DNA of 64,000 nucleotides from Cristatella mucedo (Eukaryota; Bryozoa; Phylactolaemata; Cristatellidae), in contig WPIO01000016.1 of the NCBI GenBank assembly GCA_009760855.2, positions 2,720,001-2,784,000 on the forward strand, given 5' to 3'. A program made the translations under genes and the position numbers. The notes below the pieces were generated by a model that was not told where the DNA came from, did not search any database, and saw only the letters and a list, made by a program, of their open reading frames with translations. Of the stretch, positions 59,501 to 64,000 are shown piece by piece; position 1 is the stretch's first letter, and every line of letters begins with the position of its first letter.

Positions 59501-62417
59501 CAAAAGCGCCTTGTCAGTAGGCTGCCGGGTGGTTTCTAAGCATCTTCGTCTGCGAAATACCACTAGTGTGACGTAAGTAGGACCCTCCACCCGAGCAACA
59601 GTGCTTTGGACTCATTTTGGAATTGCGTCCTTTTGGTCAACGATGGAACTCTAGCAGGCTATTGGCTATTTATCTTGATTTAGCTGGCAATACAAAAACT
59701 ACTTCATGGCGCTTTCTGGCCTTCACCTCGCTTGTCCGGTGGATGTCGCTAATGTAGTTTAGACGGTCCTCGGCAAACTTATGGGACTGAGGAAAGGAGC
59801 CTGGTGATCCGATCACTTGCTCTCGTCAAACAGCAAGTCGTGGGTCGGCCAGTTACATTATTTTTGCTGGTCTTTTTTAAAAGCGCTTTTGTGGTTTCTG
59901 AGCAGAACTCCTTTGCCAAAAACACAGCCCTTGTAATAGCAGGCGACTGTCCGTGCGGACGTGTGACAGTCAATGGTGGAGCTGAAGCCTCGAAGCATGG
60001 CCAACGATTCCTGGTTTGGCACAGCAGTCAAGGTTCTTGTGTTTAATGCCCGAGGTCAAGGTGCTCACTTTTACTACCGCGGTCGTGGGCATGAGCCCTG
60101 AGGCATGTGTGAAGCGCCTGTATAGATATTCAGTTTCCTTAGGCTGCTATACAAATTAATTATACATTTCGTATTCCTAGACGCTGCGCCGATTCAGGCA
60201 GGTGTGCCGACCACAGCAGACCACGATAGCAGCTGTGAACGGACATATCCATGGAAAATGCATATTACATAGCAAACGAGAGGCACGCGTGCATAGCATC
60301 GGCCATAGTCCAGAGATCACTAGTTCGATGACGAAAGTACAACTGACTGACCAACCACTACCGATGTTCATTTAAACTTTGTAAACTGTGCACTATATCC
60401 TGTCCGGTCCCTAACCCTAATAATTCATCAGCCGCTAATGATCTCTAACGCTTTCATGATAGGGCTAATTTAGCGTGCCAACGTTTCGCCGCTACTTCAT
60501 TACATTAAGGTTAACGTCGGCCGCAATAATTTAATTACGTAACTGCATTTATGTACAGCTTACGACGTGGCCGGATTATTGAAAGAGCTTGCCTCGGTGA
60601 TGTTCTCTCGCAATGCATACATACCGGCCCAGCGCACAAGTCGCACATAAATCGGGTTACACTTTTAAACACCGAGCTGCTTTTAAGCCTGCTCATCGAA
60701 GCTATTTCATAAGAGATCTTCAGTTTGAAGTCGGTGGGCAAGCTCAAAATTCGTACTCACGTTGCGGTGCAGAATGAACTTAAATTATACCCGAAGCCGG
60801 ACGGAAGCCCACGGAAAATTGATGATGCATTTACAGCTCTCCTTTTATTTTGTGACGACTATGTTGCCACATTTTGGGGTTTGACCATTTTTCTGGCGGA
60901 GCTTTTCTTCGGAGCATGGAGTATGCTTAAGGTTACACACATTTGCACATATATATGTAAAAAAGCATATACTTTTATATTATTTATAGTTACTGTAAGC
61001 AAGCGAAATCGCGTTAGTATCACTGCACTGTCCTCGTTTAGAAAGGCGTTGGCATGAATATTTTATCAGCCTCATCCATCGGGCAAACGGCCTTGCTTTC
61101 GTGCTCGGGACGTTTATCCTTACAGCTGGTTACGGGACTTGTATCTAAGTTGGATTATTTTGAATCCATCTGAATTTATCAGCTTCTTAGCTCTAGAGAA
61201 CTCAACTCCTGCTCATACAATTGAAGGAAAGTGTCCTCGTTTTGAACGCACCAGTTATTAGCAACGCATTCGGTTGACCCTAGCTGCATTCGAGCAGACT
61301 TAATTTTCGCACGCCCTCTTTTCAGAGGCAAAGCTAGCTTTCATTCGAGCAATCGCCGACGCCCGAGATACGATGGCAGATCCGGAGAAAGTTCAAGGTC
61401 GATTTTCGAGGGACGACAAGGTGATCGAGCTCGCTGCTTTGCAGACCGACAATAAAGTTCCTGTAAAGGGCCCCGTGGACGCCGGAGAGACGAGCGTGGA
61501 GCCGGGGCAGCGCAGGCGCCCCAGCTCACTCCTCCGGTCCGTCGCTCCTCTTCGGCTCGTCGCTTGCAGTGTGTCACGTGACGCACCAGCTGCTGCTGCT
61601 GCTGCTGCTGCCCCGCACACCCGAGTCCTCGCGCAATCCGCTTCCAAGTTCACGTGTTCACGCGCTTGAGCGCTGTGTTTTTTCGCCCCGTTTTCGCAGA
61701 CGGTCATCAACAATACGTGCAACGAGAAGCAGCAGTGGCTGGACACGAATCCTGAAGCCACCACTCTGGACTTCATACTGCAGAAGAAGGACTTGGAGGA
61801 CACGCTGGCGCCGATATGGGTAAAGCTGACTGAACCACCTCGTAAGTAGCTTCCGGGCGATTGGGTGCAACGTGTGTTGAAATGCATAGGGAAACCTCGA
61901 AGCCTCGTGATACTCCATGGCTGCTCGGTTTTAACGGTCATCGTTGCTTCGTATAATTTTCACGAGCGAGCGTTCGCGACTAGAGCCGAATGGACTCTGG
62001 AAATTGAGAATGCCACTCTGTTGAGCATACAGGACGGCTCTTACTTTTCTCCGCACGCGTGCATGTGCTGCAATAGGCCGTCTAGCGAGCGTGCAGCTCC
62101 TGTCAATCTGATTACTCGCATTTGCACCATTCTGCACCGCAAACCATCTTTACCAAAATCCTGTTGCCGTAAGTCTGACACCAATGGCCAGTAAGCTTCA
62201 AAACATAAAGTGAAGAATCCTGCAGAAAATGTCTTCAAAAATCACCGTGAAGTATAAAAAGTGCAATCGCGGGACGTCAGAGGCATTGAAAGCCACTCAC
62301 CGCCCGATGACTTTGGTGACCTCGGCGACCTCGTCTCTTGCCACCATCAACAACCGGAGCAGCCGGCGAATGAAGATTCGTTGCAGGTCCGGAATTCCAA
62401 AGGAAAACCTCGACTGA
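53425..62417 (+). CDS. ANKRD45: Ankyrin repeat domain-containing protein 45 (ANKRD45), complete
   Basis: A small ankyrin-repeat protein with a C-terminal domain like the Hsp70 helical lid. Its biochemical role is poorly known. Exons: 53425-53550, 54899-55067, 59082-59249, 61326-61420, 61700-61841 and 62281-62417. Together they make 837 nt (278 aa plus stop), close to the length of vertebrate ANKRD45. Ankyrin repeats lie at about residues 60-90, 98-130 and 132-155 (SPLDMAAALGHAEMVKELVA; LHRAATWGKLDALKRLVDAG; ALRYGHVECVDYLDWA). The Hsp70-lid-like segment is at about 187-231 (EKQQWLDTNPEAT; KKDLEDTLAPIWVKL). Vertebrate ANKRD45 has the same order and the same DWAD/DWAE boundary. The start ATG at 53425 was chosen because upstream in-frame codons lack a Met and soon reach a stop. 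The last exon is the least certain. The neighbouring divergent gene is KLHL20. Confidence 0.9.
54899..55067 (+). CDS. ANKRD45: ANKRD45 exon 2 (ankyrin)
   Basis: The acceptor is actgtgcag. The exon encodes CFEDEEDPYHEIVTSQVNER then SPLDMAAALGHAEMVKELVA and GAEVN, a canonical ankyrin repeat. The 'FEDEEDPYHE' segment matches 'FEDPENPHHE' of vertebrate ANKRD45. The donor is AAAG|GTATGT. Confidence 0.92.
55103..55950 (+). mobile_element. LINE-A 3' half in ANKRD45 intron 2
   Basis: It encodes LLIGHPKRGARLKCFAL, ARNLGVVFDSCLNLKSFIKK, ARLDYCNSLLTGLPP, then after a deletion PFLLLKTVDDRSFSSAGPGL, and the LINE-A 3' UTR. It starts only about 35 nt after the exon 2 donor. Confidence 0.87.
56485..56940 (+). 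mobile_element. LINE-B fragment, degenerate
   Basis: gattgtccgtgtatgtgtga, tcttgacttctgt, ctccagctcggcttgtcggt and cctcaaatctttttgagacc follow the LINE-B RT C-terminus in order. ANKRD45 intron 2. Confidence 0.7.
57938..58108 (-). mobile_element. SINE-2 copy
   Basis: gctgatttaacagcctcttt, ctatcaccaccgcttgcagc, aaggatcgcccaccgcagca, ttcgagcccacgacctc (reverse box B) and ggtgagccataatggctcac (reverse head). Confidence 0.82.
58640..58735 (+). mobile_element. LINE-B 3' tail, diverged
   Basis: tttgcagaatgtatgaagtg, tctagaaagagattgtgtca, ttgggggctgtagtaatg and a T-rich end, in ANKRD45 intron 2. Confidence 0.65.
59082..59249 (+). CDS. ANKRD45: ANKRD45 exon 3 (ankyrin)
   Basis: The acceptor is cttgtcgcag. 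With one base from exon 2 it encodes GIAALHRAATWGKLDALKRL, VDAGADMQQ, then RPRDTALRYGHVECVDYLDW. Two ankyrin repeats end in the family-specific LDWA. The donor is GCTG|GTAGGC. Confidence 0.93.
60040..60170 (+). mobile_element. SINE-1 copy, 5'-eroded
   Basis: Head remnants ggtcaaggtgctcac and cggtcgtgggcatgagccct, then gaagcgcctgtatagatatt and ggctgctatacaaattaatt. ANKRD45 intron 3. Confidence 0.75.
61326..61420 (+). CDS. ANKRD45: ANKRD45 exon 4
   Basis: The acceptor is ctcttttcag. The exon encodes EAKLAFIRAIADARDTMADP, EKVQGRFSRDDK, matching the helical linker after the ankyrin repeats (vertebrate DARLTLKKYIAKV...DTEK..GKL.KEDK). The donor is GACAAG|GTGATC. This donor is of modest quality but is the only one that keeps frame and alignment. 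Confidence 0.86.
61700..61841 (+). CDS. ANKRD45: ANKRD45 exon 5 (Hsp70-lid-like)
   Basis: The acceptor is cgttttcgcag. The exon encodes TVINNTCNEKQQWLDTNPEA and FILQKKDLEDTLAPIWVKL, which follows the Hsp70 C-terminal pattern 'C.E...WLD.N......F...KKELE....PI..KLY'. The donor is CCTC|GTAAGT. Confidence 0.92.
62281..62417 (+). CDS. ANKRD45: ANKRD45 last exon (probable)
   Basis: After an acceptor-like gacgtcag, an in-phase reading gives about 45 basic, Ser/Thr-rich residues ending ENLD and TGA at 62417. The vertebrate C-terminus is also short and basic but is not conserved in sequence. The phase fits exactly. The acceptor lacks a good pyrimidine tract. Confidence 0.6.
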
Positions 62418-62654
62418 GAATTAGATTAGGAACCGACTGCGATTTGTGTAGTGTTGCACACTCTCTAAAAGTTTTGCAGCGCGCTAGAAAGTTCCAAAAG
62501 GATTCTTCGATTCGTTCTCGAGAGTTGAGCAGAGCGAGGCCTCCGAAGTCTCCGAGTGGCAGGAGTCGTCTCTGCTCAACCGTTTCGATAGAAAACGTTC
62601 CAATGGTTGATTTATTTCGTGGCAACCGTATTGGGAGCTGGGTGGGAAAGCGTA

Positions 62655-62757
62655 AATGTAAATGTAAATGTGGGCAAATGTAAAGCGCCTAGAGAGAGAT
62701 TGAGTTCTCTGAAGGTGCTTTATCAAGTGCATTATTATTATTCTTATTATTAAAGCC
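62655..62757 (+). mobile_element. LINE-B 3' tail
   Basis: (GTAAAT)n-like start, aaagcgcctagagagagatt, gagttctctgaaggtgcttt, atcaagtgcatt and (ATT)n. It lies about 240 nt past the ANKRD45 stop, possibly within its 3' UTR. Confidence 0.87.
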
Positions 62758-62829
62758 ACGCACCCTAACGTTGAAACAATCGCGGTTTTTGTGAAAGCGA
62801 AGTAGACATCTGGCGAGTCCGTCGCCCAA

Positions 62830-63900
62830 CGCCCAGTCAGCAGAATCGAACCACGTGACTGGGACAGAGGAGGAAGTGCACAGAGTGCCGGCCGCGACGG
62901 AGCTGCACTGACTTATTGAGCGGCACGGCCGCGGCTAGAATTTCCCTGACGACAATGGGGACGCCGGCGCAAGCCGAGCGCTGGACGCTGGCCATCCGAG
63001 TCGCTCCACGACAGACTATCCGCGACGTCATCGGATGCAGGAGCCAGTTCGGATAGGCAATGTTTGCAACCTGGCAGTAGTGGCGGACGCGAGATGGCGC
63101 GCGAGGCGTCACGTTCGAACCGCGACACCGGGGCACCGCGACGAAGGCGTAGCAGACGCCGCGAGGACAGCGACGACGCGCTCACCGGACGCGAACAGCC
63201 ACATGCGCCCGGCCACGCTCCTGCCCCGTCCTGACGCGGCGAGCGCCCGCCGCCGGCGACGGCCGTGGGTGCACGCGCGGCGTATTCCCCACGACGCCAA
63301 TCCCGCACGCCGACGCTCGAGCGTCGGCGATTCACTTCCGGCGTTCGCCCGCGGCTTTTCCTCGCGCCGCGCCTGCTGGACGGAGGCTGCGCTCGGCGCA
63401 TGCCGGCGCATGTTGGCGCCAACCGAGCGGTTCTCCTCCGCTCGCTGTGCCGCTAGCGCCGCGTTCGACGTTCGACGTCGCTTCCGCCATTTGAAAACGC
63501 TTCGCAGGCACTCCGGCAAAGAAGCCTTGAGGTAGGTGCGGGACTGCCGCGTCCTTCGGCCGCCAACGCATTCGGTGCCCGACTGGCGGCGGTGCTGGCA
63601 CGTGACCGCCGCCTTGTAGCGCGCCGGTCACGTGTCGCTCACGCTTCGGCTGCCATCCCGCTAGCCACCCGCAGTGCCGCCAACGCACCCGCACGTGCTG
63701 CAGCGGCGTCGGCGCTGCGGCCGCTGCCGCCAAAGCAGTGACAGCACTTCGTCGGCGCGCTAACTACATGACCGCTGCACCGGAAATGGCGTCACTCGTT
63801 GCTCCGTGGCAGACTTCGCGCCTGTCTCCTGCAGCACGCTTTCTCCTGTCGCGACCCACCACGTCGCGATGCCTCGCCCGCCCATCTGACTGACGTGAGC
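62830..63900. promoter_or_regulatory. CpG-rich region, possible promoter of next gene
   Basis: Dense in CG dinucleotides, unlike the flanks. Contains ETS-like cacttccgg (63,333-63,341), cttccgccatttg (63,481-63,493, ETS plus YY1-like) and ccggaaatggc (63,780-63,790, same pair reversed). Open frames on both strands are long but look like GC-driven shadows. No domain recognised. Confidence 0.35.
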
Positions 63901-63937
63901 GCGGCTTTCGCTACCGTTCGTGCCTAAACTATTTTCA

Positions 63938-63992
63938 GGAGCCTCCCTCCTTCCCTCCCCCACTCCCTCCCTCCCTCCCTCCCTCCCTCCCC
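63938..63992. repeat. (CCTC/CCCT)n tract at window end
   Basis: (CTCC)n and (CCCT)n pyrimidine repeat up to the window edge. Confidence 0.95.
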
Positions 63993-64000
63993 CCGTACGC

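Noticed and set aside
62913-63733. Long overlapping frames on both strands in the CpG-rich block
   Set aside because: Arg/Ala/Pro-rich in every frame, as expected from high GC. No conserved motif or splice-supported structure.

Overview
This is a window of an animal nuclear genome. It has multi-exon genes with GT-AG (and two GC-AG) introns, LINE, SINE and LTR retrotransposon debris, and very abundant (CT/AG)n microsatellites. No bacterial, viral or organellar features are seen. The gene content (a polycystin-1-type channel, KLHL20 and ANKRD45) fits a bilaterian. The CR1/L2-like LINEs and the SINE tails look like those of an invertebrate, but the phylum cannot be fixed from sequence alone.

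Layout. (1) About 1-21,260, + strand: the 3' part of a polycystin-1 family gene. Eleven coding exons were placed, each joined in phase, giving 787 residues in the window and the natural stop at 21,258-21,260. The 5' part of the gene lies to the left of the window. Its introns hold (CT)n tracts (one about 900 bp), minisatellites and LINE/SINE fragments. (2) 21,261-33,870: convergent intergenic space. Most of 23.8-32.06 kb is an old Ty3/Gypsy LTR retrotransposon on the minus strand with homologous LTR remnants at both ends. It is broken by two + strand LINE insertions and by smaller fragments. (3) 33,875-45,672, minus strand: a complete KLHL20 orthologue (nine coding exons, 582 aa), a BTB-BACK-Kelch adaptor for CUL3 ubiquitin ligase. 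(4) 45.7-53.4 kb: the space between two divergent genes, with repeats and a (CA)n tract. It probably holds promoters and 5' UTR exons. (5) 53,425-62,417, + strand: a complete ANKRD45 orthologue (six coding exons, 278 aa). (6) 62.8-64.0 kb: a CpG-rich stretch with ETS- and YY1-like sites, possibly the promoter of the next gene.

The most notable points are as follows. KLHL20 and ANKRD45 lie head-to-head, the same arrangement as in human 1q25.1. A LINE family and a tRNA-derived SINE share a hairpin-forming 3' tail. A very long sense-strand polypyrimidine tract lies in the polycystin gene, echoing the known tract in human PKD1. A 26-bp duplication copies a splice acceptor. All splice sites are my reading of the sequence. 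The frame closes exactly for all three genes, but a few polycystin junctions (exons 3/4, 5/6, 9/10) remain uncertain.
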